A stretch of DNA of 64,000 nucleotides from Rhodobacteraceae bacterium UBA6213. GTDB taxonomy: Bacteria > Pseudomonadota > Alphaproteobacteria > Rhodobacterales > Rhodobacteraceae. The position numbers and the translations under genes were made by a program. The notes under the pieces were generated by a model. That model had not been told where the DNA came from. It did no database searches and was given only the letters and a program-made list of their open reading frames with translations. The stretch spans positions 224,112 through 288,111 of the forward strand of contig DISJ01000013.1 in assembly GCA_002421605.1 (NCBI GenBank), read 5' to 3'. Of the stretch, positions 35,429 to 43,254 are shown one piece after another; positions within the stretch are counted from its first letter, which is position 1; each line of letters opens with the position of its first letter.

Positions 35429-35944
35429 TCAATAGCCGAGGGCCACAAACGGCCCCCGATCGCGGCGATAGATGGATTGTTCATAGCTCACGACCGCGAC
35501 AGTGGATTTGTCGATCCGCGTCAGGCTCGCCTCGCACTGAAGGATGCCACATTCAGGGTCTGCGTCGTCGTTGCGCGCCTGCAGAATCTTGGTTTGCGCA
35601 TAAAGCGTGTCACCGCCAAAAACTGGCGACGTCAGCCGAATTGACGAGAACCCAAGAATGCGTTTGCGCCGCCCGAAGGTTTTCCAGCCCAGTCCTACGG
35701 CACGCTGAAGTGTCAGGGTGCTGACCACCAGCGGGCGCTTGAACTCGGTCGCCGCTGCGTAATTTTCGTCATAGTGCAGTGCCGCTTGATTGAGCGTCAC
35801 AAGCGCCTCGTTGACGTTATCCTGCTGTGTCATGGTGACACCGGGTCGATGGTGAAACACTTGACCCGCAACAAAATCCTCAAAGGCCAATCCGACGGAC
35901 TCGCGAATTCGGCCTTCCGCTATGGGGTGAAACGCTGCGAACAC
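35429..35944 (-). CDS. MaoC-fold dehydratase-like protein B (Asp of the active site replaced), GTG start
   Basis: A 171-residue hotdog-fold protein. The active-site segment reads LNQAALHYDENYA near residue 52, so the catalytic His is kept while the preceding Asp is Asn. AAGGAG sits eight bases before a GTG start at 35944. It is transcribed after the CitE-like gene, with 28 bases between, and before protein A. Family members hydrate mesaconyl-CoA, enoyl-CoA or related CoA esters. The complementary loss with protein A and their adjacency suggest co-function. The order CoA-transferase, hydratase, lyase points to a short branched or C5 dicarboxylate, which is inference. Confidence 0.85.
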   Translation of the reverse strand: MFAAFHPIAEGRIRESVGLAFEDFVAGQVFHHRPGVTMTQQDNVNEALVTLNQAALHYDENYAAATEFKRPLVVSTLTLQRAVGLGWKTFGRRKRILGFSSIRLTSPVFGGDTLYAQTKILQARNDDADPECGILQCEASLTRIDKSTVAVVSYEQSIYRRDRGPFVALGY

Positions 35945-35972
35945 CTCAGGGTCTCCTTATCTAGTGGGTGGA

Positions 35973-36821
35973 TCATTTGCGCCGTTCGGCGCGTGCAACT
36001 ATGCGCCGCGCTGCGACTGCGACAGGGAGGTCAATCATCTTGCCATCCAGCTGTGCCGCACCACCGCCCGCAGCATCCAGCGAGGCGATAACCCGTTCGG
36101 CCCGCTCAATCTCGGCCTCAGATGGCTGAAACGCGTTCAAAATCGGCGCAACCTGTGCCGGATGAATGGCAAGCTTTCCGGTAAACCCCATGGCGCGAAC
36201 GCGCAGGGTTTCGGCGCGCAAGCCCGTGGCATCGGCAAAATCTAGGTGCGGCACATCGAAAACGGCAACCCGCGCAGTAGCCGCCGCCCGCACCAGTGCC
36301 GCGCGGCTTGAAAATAGCGCTTCCCATTCAAACGCCGCACCCAGATCCGCGGCCAGATCAGCTCCACCAAACCCGAGCGCATCACCTGCGCCAAGTGCCG
36401 CCGCTATTTGCGCCGCGTCTGCAATTCCACGCGCGGTCTCAATAGCAACCAACAGCGGGCGGACTGCAATGTCGTGGGCACGCACGATCTCGATGTCGCG
36501 TGGCGACTCGACCTTGGCAAGAAACAACCCGGTGGGCGCGAGCAGACCGTCGGCGAGTGCGGCAAGGTCATCAAGCGCTGCGCGCGTGCCTAGCGGGTTG
36601 ATCCTGACATAGACCGCGGGCGCATCGGCAGATTGCGCCGCGCGCGCGGCGTAGTCAGATGCGGCACGGCGTGCAGCATCCTTCTCCGACTGCGGAACCG
36701 AATCCTCTAGGTCAATGATGATACCTTCGGGCGAGGCGGCCGCCGCCTTGTCAAACCGGTCCGGCCTGTGGCCGGGCACAAAAAGCAGGCACGATGCGGC
36801 CGAAAGCGGTCGAAAGCTCAT
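35973..36821 (-). CDS. CitE-like CoA lyase (HpcH/HpaI aldolase family)
   Basis: A 282-residue TIM-barrel lyase of the citrate lyase beta/malyl-CoA lyase group. Visible marks are SCLLFVPGHRPDRFDKA at the start, IIDLEDSVP with the metal-binding acid residues, FLAKVESPRDI with the catalytic Glu, ADLAADLGA, and the FTGKLAIHPAQV stretch near residue 235. Members cleave (S)-citramalyl-CoA, malyl-CoA or beta-methylmalyl-CoA with Mg2+. There are no citrate lyase alpha or gamma genes, so a free-standing CoA-ester lyase is the better reading. The ATG at 36821 overlaps the DctM stop by 4 bases. With a CoA-transferase and two MaoC proteins nearby, it probably cleaves the hydrated CoA ester. Confidence 0.9.
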   Translation of the reverse strand: MSFRPLSAASCLLFVPGHRPDRFDKAAAASPEGIIIDLEDSVPQSEKDAARRAASDYAARAAQSADAPAVYVRINPLGTRAALDDLAALADGLLAPTGLFLAKVESPRDIEIVRAHDIAVRPLLVAIETARGIADAAQIAAALGAGDALGFGGADLAADLGAAFEWEALFSSRAALVRAAATARVAVFDVPHLDFADATGLRAETLRVRAMGFTGKLAIHPAQVAPILNAFQPSEAEIERAERVIASLDAAGGGAAQLDGKMIDLPVAVAARRIVARAERRK

Positions 36822-38110
36822 CGCGCCACCCCCAAAACCAAGTTCGGCAGCCAGGTCGAAACAGCCGGAAACAGGATGACAGCGATCCACAGAACTATCA
36901 TCGCGGCCAGAAATGGCAGCATGCCGCGCTGCACTTCGGTGACCGGTGCCTTTGCCACCTCTGCCATCACGAACAGGTTCAGCCCCACTGGCGGTGTCAG
37001 CATGGCGATCTCGATCCCGACGATCATGATGATGGCGTATTGCACCGGGTCAACGCCAAGCGCGTGCAGGATCGGAAGTGTCAGCGGCAACGTGATCAAA
37101 ATGATCGAATAGCCCTCTAGCACAGTGCCAAGAACCAGCAGTATCCCAGCCATGACGAACAAGAATTGGGTCGCGCTAAGTTCAAGCCCAGTGACAAGCT
37201 CGGCCAGGCGCACGGCCAACCCATTGCGCGTCAGCCATAGCGACAGCAGATTAGCCCCCGCGATAATCAGCAAAATGGCCGCCGTTCTGGAAATGCCCTG
37301 CACAAGCACTTCTGGAACCGCTCTGAGTTTCAGTGATCTATAAACAAAGACACTTACCAGCAGCGCCACTGCGGCCGATAGCGCGGCGGCTTCTGTAACT
37401 GTGACAAAACCGCCGTAAATCCCGCCAAGCACGATCATCGGAACCGCGAGTGCCGGCAGCGCGTGCATGTTCACCCGAGCCAACTCAGTCCAACCGGCAA
37501 AGGGGATAGGTTTTCCACCCTGCCCGCGCGCGAATAGCATGATGACCGTTGCGAACAGCGCCACCTGAATTGTGCCCGGCACCACCCCGGCAAGGAAAAG
37601 CCGGGGGATCGAGGTTTCCGACATCAGGCCGTAAATCACCATCGGCATCGACGGCGGAATAAGAATTCCAAGCGTTCCTGCGGCTGCGGTCACGCCAAGT
37701 GCGAAGGGGCGCTTATAGCCGTGCGCCAGCATTTCTGGCACCACCATCGTGCCCATCGCCAGCACCGTTGCAACCGACGAGCCGCTGATCGCAGAAAACA
37801 TTGCCGTTGCCATTAGTGCCGCCAACGGTATACCGCCCGGCAGCCGCCCGATCCAGCTTGCCGCCATATGGATAAGCGCACGCGCAATCCCGCCACCTTG
37901 GATGAACCCAGCGGCAATCACGAAAAACGGGACCGCCATGAGCGTTGCCGAATTCATGTGGTCAAGCACGGTTTGGGCGATGCCGGCAATGGACCCACCG
38001 TCCATCAGCAGCAAAACGACCCCAAGGCCCATCAAGACGATGTAGATCGGAATCCCGAGCGCCAAGAAACCCAGCAGCCCGAAAATACCAAAGATGACCT
38101 CACTTCCCAT
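36818..38110 (-). CDS. TRAP transporter large permease (DctM), dicarboxylate locus
   Basis: A 430-residue protein with the DctM motifs AAAGTLGILIPPSMPMVIYG (about residue 145) and AMLTPPVGLNLFVM (about residue 375) and around a dozen helices. It uses a sodium gradient to import the ligand delivered by the DctP at 38696-39730. It lies 15 bases from the DctQ gene and overlaps the lyase gene, so transport and catabolism are co-transcribed. That makes the solute a likely substrate of the CoA-ester pathway encoded here. Confidence 0.93.
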   Translation of the reverse strand: MGSEVIFGIFGLLGFLALGIPIYIVLMGLGVVLLLMDGGSIAGIAQTVLDHMNSATLMAVPFFVIAAGFIQGGGIARALIHMAASWIGRLPGGIPLAALMATAMFSAISGSSVATVLAMGTMVVPEMLAHGYKRPFALGVTAAAGTLGILIPPSMPMVIYGLMSETSIPRLFLAGVVPGTIQVALFATVIMLFARGQGGKPIPFAGWTELARVNMHALPALAVPMIVLGGIYGGFVTVTEAAALSAAVALLVSVFVYRSLKLRAVPEVLVQGISRTAAILLIIAGANLLSLWLTRNGLAVRLAELVTGLELSATQFLFVMAGILLVLGTVLEGYSIILITLPLTLPILHALGVDPVQYAIIMIVGIEIAMLTPPVGLNLFVMAEVAKAPVTEVQRGMLPFLAAMIVLWIAVILFPAVSTWLPNLVLGVAR

Positions 38111-38125
38111 AGTCTTTCGGCCCCT

Positions 38126-38632
38126 TCAAAATTCGTGTTTGCCAAACTCGTCTCGCACCTGCCCGGTCAGCGTTTTTATGGTGCGAACCAAGAGGTGAAA
38201 GGCCAAGAGCAACGTTCCGACCGGAAGTGACGCGTAATAGATCCAAAGCGGCAGACGTAACGTCGAGGCCGTCCGCTCATCCCACCGGTAGGCTTGTTCG
38301 ACAACGAGGATGCCAGACCAGAAAAGGAACAACCCAAGTGCGATCCCTGCCAAGCTCGCCGCTACAACAAAGATCAGGCGCAGCCGCGCGGGCATTATGG
38401 CAAGCAGAGTGTCAACACGCACATGCCCGCCCTCCCCCGCTATCCGCGCGCCGGCAAGAAAGGTCGCCCAGATGGTGAGGAAAATGGTGACATCGAATGC
38501 CCAATCCAACGTGACATCAGCGAGCAAATAGCGCGCCGTCATCGCCATGCACGCCAGTAAAAGCGCAAGCGCTGCAAATGTTGCAATCAGCACTTTTTCG
38601 AAGGCGTCTATTACAGCCAACGCACGGTTCAT
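38126..38632 (-). CDS. TRAP transporter small permease (DctQ), dicarboxylate locus
   Basis: A 168-residue, four-helix protein starting MNRALAVIDAFEKVLIATFA. The family segment AGARIAGEGGHVRVDTLLAI, with the GHVRVD motif between helices 2 and 3, is intact. The start at 38632 removes seven residues of a longer frame (ATG at 38653) and gives the usual DctQ opening. It is the middle gene of the P-Q-M set, 63 bases from dctP and 15 from dctM. Confidence 0.9.
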   Translation of the reverse strand: MNRALAVIDAFEKVLIATFAALALLLACMAMTARYLLADVTLDWAFDVTIFLTIWATFLAGARIAGEGGHVRVDTLLAIMPARLRLIFVVAASLAGIALGLFLFWSGILVVEQAYRWDERTASTLRLPLWIYYASLPVGTLLLAFHLLVRTIKTLTGQVRDEFGKHEF

Positions 38633-38695
38633 TCCATGATCTCCGAAGTGCACCCTACTCGTGCAGGGGTAATCGGCACGAGCAGGGCGATTTGC

Positions 38696-39730
38696 TCAGT
38701 TGAGCTTTGCGATCTCGCTTTGCGCAAGCGCCATGATCTCGGCATCGACGCCAAGTTGCGCCGCGATCTCTGGCGCGAGGGCAAGCATCCTCGCATTGAC
38801 CTCAGCAAGTTCGGTCGGGTTGGGCGTATAGATGACAACCCCGTTGGCCGCGTTTTCTTCGGCGGCGGCATCTTGACGGCGCAGGGCCTCGATGCGCTCA
38901 TCGTCGATTACGCTTTCCCATGCCTCTTTGAACGCTTTCTGGTGATCGTCGCTCAGACCGTCCCAGAAGGCTTTGTTGACCAGCGGCACGTAGTAGAGAA
39001 CCGACACCTGGTCGACAAAAACAGAGTTCACACCGGTTTCAAAAAGCTTCGCAGAGCGCAGCGTTTCGTTTGTCGTCAACAGGGCGTCGATGGTTCCTTG
39101 CGAAAGCGCCATTGGAACATCGGCAAACGGGATCGCAACACCTTCGGCGCCAAGCGCCTTGTAGCGCTCGATGAAAGCAGCACCACCGAATACACGAATT
39201 CGCGCACCCTTGAAGTCAGCGAAGCTGGTCATCGTACGCCCGGCACCGAAGGTATTGGTGAAGCCCAGCAGGAACCATCTTCCCGGCACCACCAGCCCGA
39301 GTTTGCTTTCAATATTGGTAGCCAAAGCGGCGCCGAGTTCGCCGTCGACAAGCTGGTTGACCTGCTCAGGTGAGCGGCCCGAGAACAGCGGCAGATCGAG
39401 CAGGTTCATGTTGGAAACAAAGGCGGCAATCGAAGAGTTTGTCGTCACCGACATTTCTATGTCGCCTTGCGCGACTGCCTTGGGCTCATCGCGGGCGGTA
39501 TAAAGCTGCCCAGCTTCGAACAACTCGCCGACCAGTTCGTTGTCAGTCGCGGTGGCCAGCCGTTCCATGAAGACGCGCAGCGTGATGTTGCGAATATGGT
39601 TTGCACCTGTGTCGACGGAAATCCGGTATTTCGTTTCTGCAGCGGCAAAGCCTGTCAGAGAAGCGAGCGCAATTGTGGCAGTAAGCGCCAGTCTTGTTAG
39701 GCCGCGGCCATATGCGGTGAAGTCGGTCAT
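38696..39730 (-). CDS. TRAP transporter substrate-binding protein (DctP)
   Basis: A 344-residue periplasmic protein with a signal peptide (LTRLALTATIALASLTGFAAA, cut before ETKYRIS). DctP features include FKGARIRVFGGAAFIERYKAL around residue 165, where the conserved Arg that binds the solute carboxylate lies, and the helix ALSQGTIDALLTTNE. GGGAGGAAG precedes the ATG at 39730. It is the first gene of the TRAP-lyase-MaoC operon and diverges from the CoA-transferase gene across the 39819-39854 dyad. The ligand is expected to be a carboxylate, probably a C4-C6 dicarboxylate. Confidence 0.92.
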   Translation of the reverse strand: MTDFTAYGRGLTRLALTATIALASLTGFAAAETKYRISVDTGANHIRNITLRVFMERLATATDNELVGELFEAGQLYTARDEPKAVAQGDIEMSVTTNSSIAAFVSNMNLLDLPLFSGRSPEQVNQLVDGELGAALATNIESKLGLVVPGRWFLLGFTNTFGAGRTMTSFADFKGARIRVFGGAAFIERYKALGAEGVAIPFADVPMALSQGTIDALLTTNETLRSAKLFETGVNSVFVDQVSVLYYVPLVNKAFWDGLSDDHQKAFKEAWESVIDDERIEALRRQDAAAEENAANGVVIYTPNPTELAEVNARMLALAPEIAAQLGVDAEIMALAQSEIAKLN

Positions 39731-39818
39731 CTTAGCTTCCTCCCAGAAGTTTCTGATTTCGGCTGCCGAGCAGCCTGCCCCCCATCGATGATGACAGTTT
39801 TGCCTTTCATCGAAAGTG

Positions 39819-39854
39819 GCTTGATCTTGTCCGGACAACCAGACAAAATCAAGC
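39819..39854. promoter_or_regulatory. GntR/UTRA-type operator: nested palindrome in the divergent promoter region
   Basis: TTGTCCGGACAA (39827-39838) is a perfect 12-base palindrome with the GT-x-xx-x-AC core bound by HutC/UTRA GntR regulators. It is nested in a larger dyad with arms GCTTGATCTTGTC (39819-39831) and GACAAAATCAAGC (39842-39854), 12 of 13 positions paired. It lies between the divergent dctP and CoA-transferase genes, and the GntR regulator is encoded downstream of the latter. Confidence 0.65.
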
Positions 39855-39879
39855 ACAAGTTTCTTCAGGAGGTCGATTT

Positions 39880-41079
39880 ATGGGATTGCTTACCGGGGTC
39901 AGAATCCTAGCGGTCGAACTATATGGCGCGGGCCCGTTCGGGACGCAGGCGCTTGCAGATCTGGGTGCCGAGGTGATCAAGATCGAAAACCCGCGCGAAG
40001 GTGGCGATGTCACGCGATCTCTGGGCCCGTTTTTCAAAGAAGGTATGGGAAAAACCGCCGAGAGCCTGTTTTTTCAGGCGATCAACCGCAATAAGCGCAG
40101 CGTGGCGCTGGATCTGGCGACCCCGGAAGGTCATGCGGCCTTTATGGAACTGGCGCGGGGGGCCGACGCGATTGCGTGCAATTTGCGCGGCGACGTGCCG
40201 GCGAAACTTGGACTCACCTACAAGACGCTGTCCGCCGTAAACCCAAAGATCGTCTGCGCCTTTCTGTCGGCATACGGGCGCGAGGGCAGCCGCGCAGCAT
40301 GGCCCGGATACGATTATCTGATACAGGCGGAAACCGGCTATTTCGCATTGAACGGCGAGCCAGATTCGCCACCGTCGCGTTTTGGCCTTTCCATTGTCGA
40401 TTTCATGACCGGTTACTGCATGGCCCTGTCACTGGTTTCGGGCGTCATGGCCGCGCGTGAAAGCGGCGTGGGGCGCGATCTGGATGTCACCCTTTATGAC
40501 GTTGGTTTGGCAAACCTCAACTACCTCGCCGCGTGGAGCGTTAATGCCGGGTATGAGCCAGAGCGCATAGCGCGTTCGGGCCACCCTACGCTGGTTCCCT
40601 GCCAGTTGTTTCGTACCAAGGACAGCTGGATCTACATCATGGCAAACAAGGAAAAGTTCTTTCCCGCACTCTGCACCGCGCTCGATCGTCCCGAACTGGC
40701 AACAGACGCGCGCTTTACGAGCTTTGCGGAACGGCGCGTCAATCGCGCGCTCTTGTCCGACCTGCTGGATGATGCGTTTAGCACGCGCACGACGGCCGAG
40801 TGGCTGGGCAAGCTTGCCGGTGTGGTTCCGGCAGCCCCTGTGGCGCAGATGTCCGAGGCACTCAACTCGGCATTCACCGCAGAACGCAACATGCTGGTCG
40901 AGCTAAGCGCAGCGAATGGCGCGACGGTCAAGGTTGTAGGCTCCCCATTTGGCGTGGCCGAGTCTGCCGCGCCTCTCGTCGCCCCTATCCTTGGGCAAGA
41001 TACGGAAGCGTTGCTTTTGGAAGCTGGGTATGATCCATCCCAGATTGAAGAATTGCGCAGGCGCGGCATCGCCATATGA
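39880..41079 (+). CDS. CaiB/BaiF-family (class III) CoA-transferase
   Basis: A 399-residue enzyme opening MGLLTGVRILAVELYGAGPF, then the class III pattern: GAEVIKIENP near residue 30, NRNKRSVALDLATPEG near residue 70, GYDYLIQAETGYFALNG, and SIVDFMTGYCMALSLV, whose Asp is the expected catalytic residue. It moves CoA between a donor such as succinyl-CoA and a carboxylate acceptor without a phosphate step. CAGGAGG lies seven bases before the start. The first gene of the plus-strand arm, it would activate the acid imported by the divergent TRAP system. Homologues activate malate, citramalate, mesaconate or itaconate; which one applies here is not resolved. Confidence 0.92.
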   Translation: MGLLTGVRILAVELYGAGPFGTQALADLGAEVIKIENPREGGDVTRSLGPFFKEGMGKTAESLFFQAINRNKRSVALDLATPEGHAAFMELARGADAIACNLRGDVPAKLGLTYKTLSAVNPKIVCAFLSAYGREGSRAAWPGYDYLIQAETGYFALNGEPDSPPSRFGLSIVDFMTGYCMALSLVSGVMAARESGVGRDLDVTLYDVGLANLNYLAAWSVNAGYEPERIARSGHPTLVPCQLFRTKDSWIYIMANKEKFFPALCTALDRPELATDARFTSFAERRVNRALLSDLLDDAFSTRTTAEWLGKLAGVVPAAPVAQMSEALNSAFTAERNMLVELSAANGATVKVVGSPFGVAESAAPLVAPILGQDTEALLLEAGYDPSQIEELRRRGIAI

Positions 41080-41115
41080 TGCCAAACAGCACCAAAAGCC
41101 GACGAAAGCAGGGTC

Positions 41116-41853
41116 ATGACAGCTGGGAGTGGGTCACTTTTCAAACAGATTGCGCAATCCATAGGTGATGCAATCGAGACCGGGGCGATAGCTGTTGGGG
41201 AAATGCTGCCAACCGAAAAGGCCTTGGCCCTTCGTTACGGCGCAAGTCGCCACACTATCCGCGAAGCGCTCAGCGAACTGCGCGCGCTTGGGTTGGTTGA
41301 GAGCAAGCAGGGCAAAGGGACCATCGTTGTCAAGGCACGCCGCCAATCCACTTACGCGCAATCCTATTCCTCGATCGAGGAACTGACACGGGTTGCATCA
41401 GGCACCCCTATTCATCCCATTCAGGTTGACGACGTGATCGCTGACAACGCGCTTGCGAATGATCTTCATTGCGGTGTCGGTCAGTCGTTCATTCGTATTT
41501 TGGGGCTGCGGTATGGCGGCGATGATACCGCATCGGTGCCTGTCGGTTATGTCGAAGTTTATGTTGACGTCAGTTTAGGCCGTATCCGCGCGCACCTGCA
41601 GGACTTGAAAATCTCAATCGCCGAGACGCTGGAACAGCTTTATGATCTGCGGATATTCCGCATAGAGCAGGAAATTACCACAGCTGAGCTTCCCGCACGA
41701 ATTGCAGCGCAGATGCAGGTTGCGACCGGCACCCCGGCGATGCTTATCCGGCGCAGATATGTCGCGGAAAACGGCCGTATCGTGGAAACCGCGTTCAGTT
41801 ATTATGCAATCGGGCAATTCGAATACCGAAACGTACTGCTGCGCAACAAATAG
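41116..41853 (+). CDS. GntR-family regulator with UTRA domain
   Basis: A 245-residue regulator. The winged helix (residues about 8-75) has LPTEKALALRYGASRHTIRE, and the C-terminal part is a UTRA ligand-binding domain ending IRRRYVAENGRIVETAFSYY, so it belongs to the HutC subgroup. It lies 36 bases behind the CoA-transferase gene and probably shares its transcript. The dyad at 39819-39854 has the GT(x4)AC core this subgroup uses, so it likely controls both arms of the locus. The effector is expected to be the substrate or a CoA-pathway intermediate. A start a few codons later is possible but unsupported. Confidence 0.88.
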   Translation: MTAGSGSLFKQIAQSIGDAIETGAIAVGEMLPTEKALALRYGASRHTIREALSELRALGLVESKQGKGTIVVKARRQSTYAQSYSSIEELTRVASGTPIHPIQVDDVIADNALANDLHCGVGQSFIRILGLRYGGDDTASVPVGYVEVYVDVSLGRIRAHLQDLKISIAETLEQLYDLRIFRIEQEITTAELPARIAAQMQVATGTPAMLIRRRYVAENGRIVETAFSYYAIGQFEYRNVLLRNK

Positions 41854-42175
41854 CCCTGATCGCGGTTTGAACTGGCTGCACGGACCTGATCCGTTTTCCA
41901 ACGCAGGTTCGCCCGAAGGCAGAGTTTTCCGGCTTTTGATCGACGCTCTGATACCCACTGAAGGGCCTGCATTTGGGGGTCAATTCCGGGTTCGCGAACT
42001 TCACCAGAATGCCCTCACCCAGCCGCTACAGCGTGCATGCGATTAGCGGCCGATGGGTGCGTTTGCACAAGACTTGGCTGGCATGGCGGTGCGAAAACTG
42101 GCAGAAAGTCGGCGCTGGTTGGCGCATCTATTGTGCGCATCGCACCGGCAGGGCGCTGAAATTGAAGGAAGCCGC
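41854..42175. other. Gene-free stretch before the LysR gene
   Basis: About 322 bases. I see short overlapping open frames in several phases and no family. The AAGGA site of the LysR gene is at its right end. No repeat, RNA gene or terminator with a T run was found. Confidence 0.5.
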
Positions 42176-43078
42176 GTGGCATTTACCCTTCGCCAGTTAC
42201 AGTTTTTTGTGGCGGCCGCCGAGAAAGGCTCTGTTTCCGGTGCTGCGCGCGCGCTCTCCATCTCGCAGTCGTCGGTGACCGAGGCGGTGCGCGCGCTTGA
42301 AGATGACCTTGGCGTAACCCTGTTCGACCGGCAGGCCCGGGGCATGGAAATCACCCATAAAGGCAGCGCCTTTCTACGCCATGCGCGCCAGATATTGCAG
42401 GACGTGGCGACAGCCCGCACCGCGTTTCGGGATGATGCCGAGCAGGTCACAGGGCGGCTTTCGCTGGGTGTTACATCGCTGGTCGCGGGCTATGTGCTTT
42501 CGGATATTCTGTCGCGGTTCCGGCGCGCCTATCCGCAGGTAGAGCTGAACGTGATAGAGGATAGCGGCGATTACCTTCAACATCTGCTGATCGGCGGAGA
42601 GCTTGATGTCGCAGTGTTGCTGACCTCGTCTGTGCGCGATCGGATGGCGCTGCATGTCGAGGCGCTGCTGGTCTCTCCCTACCGGCTATGGCTGCCGCTT
42701 GGTCACCCGCTGGCACAGCAAGAGGCGATTGCTTTGGAACAACTGGCTGGGCAGCCGCTGATTCAGCTGATGGTTGACGAAATCGAAGAAAGCATGCGCC
42801 ATCTGATGGCGGCGCTTGCCGTAAAGCCAGAAGTCGCGTTTCGCACTCGTTCGGTCGAAGCTGTCAGAAGCCTTGTTGCAACTGGTGCCGGTTTGGCCAT
42901 TCTGCCCAGCTTGGTCTATCGCCCTTGGTCGCTGGAGGGTGATCGCATCGAAATCCGCGATGTGTCGAGCGAACTGCCATCGGTGCAGGTCGGGCTTGCG
43001 TGGCGTAAGGGCGCGCCGCTTAGTCAAGTTGCCTCCAATTTCATCCGCTCGGCGCAAGGCACCGTCCCGTCGCGCTGA
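42176..43078 (+). CDS. LysR-family transcriptional regulator, GTG start
   Basis: A 300-residue regulator. The helix-turn-helix is at residues 5-60 (LRQLQFFVAAAEKGSVSGAA and ARALSISQSSVTEAVRALED), followed by the LysR effector-binding domain. GTG at 42176 is chosen: AAGGAA lies seven bases before it, and the protein then opens VAFTLRQLQFF as in relatives; the longer frame adds 41 residues. It lies upstream of and in line with the polyamine-type ABC operon, 176 bases from it, and is the natural candidate regulator of that operon. Its effector is unknown. Confidence 0.87.
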   Translation: MAFTLRQLQFFVAAAEKGSVSGAARALSISQSSVTEAVRALEDDLGVTLFDRQARGMEITHKGSAFLRHARQILQDVATARTAFRDDAEQVTGRLSLGVTSLVAGYVLSDILSRFRRAYPQVELNVIEDSGDYLQHLLIGGELDVAVLLTSSVRDRMALHVEALLVSPYRLWLPLGHPLAQQEAIALEQLAGQPLIQLMVDEIEESMRHLMAALAVKPEVAFRTRSVEAVRSLVATGAGLAILPSLVYRPWSLEGDRIEIRDVSSELPSVQVGLAWRKGAPLSQVASNFIRSAQGTVPSR

Positions 43079-43215
43079 ACGCCTTGCCATCGGAATGCGC
43101 GTCATGCCACCTTGCGCGCACCCATCGGTTTATCCGATGCCTCCGTTCTGCGTTTTGATATTGCGAAGTCTTTTGCGTGGGGCTTAGGCTTTGCGCAATT
43201 CGTCAAAAGCAAAAA

Positions 43216-43234
43216 GCTCTGCCCAACGCAGAGC
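43216..43234 (+). promoter_or_regulatory. Perfect hairpin in the leader of the PotD-like gene
   Basis: GCTCTGC-CCAAC-GCAGAGC is a 7-base perfect stem with a 5-base loop, ending seven bases before the CAGGGAG ribosome-binding site. It lies 20 bases upstream of the ATG at 43255. There is no T run, so it is not a simple terminator. It could be a processing or stability element, or a half-site for the LysR regulator. The position is notable but its role is untested. Confidence 0.45.
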
Positions 43235-43254
43235 AAACCACAGGGAGCCAGAGA

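Noticed and set aside
41854..42175. Possible insertion-sequence remnant before the LysR gene
   Set aside because: No transposase motif, terminal repeat or target duplication could be seen.
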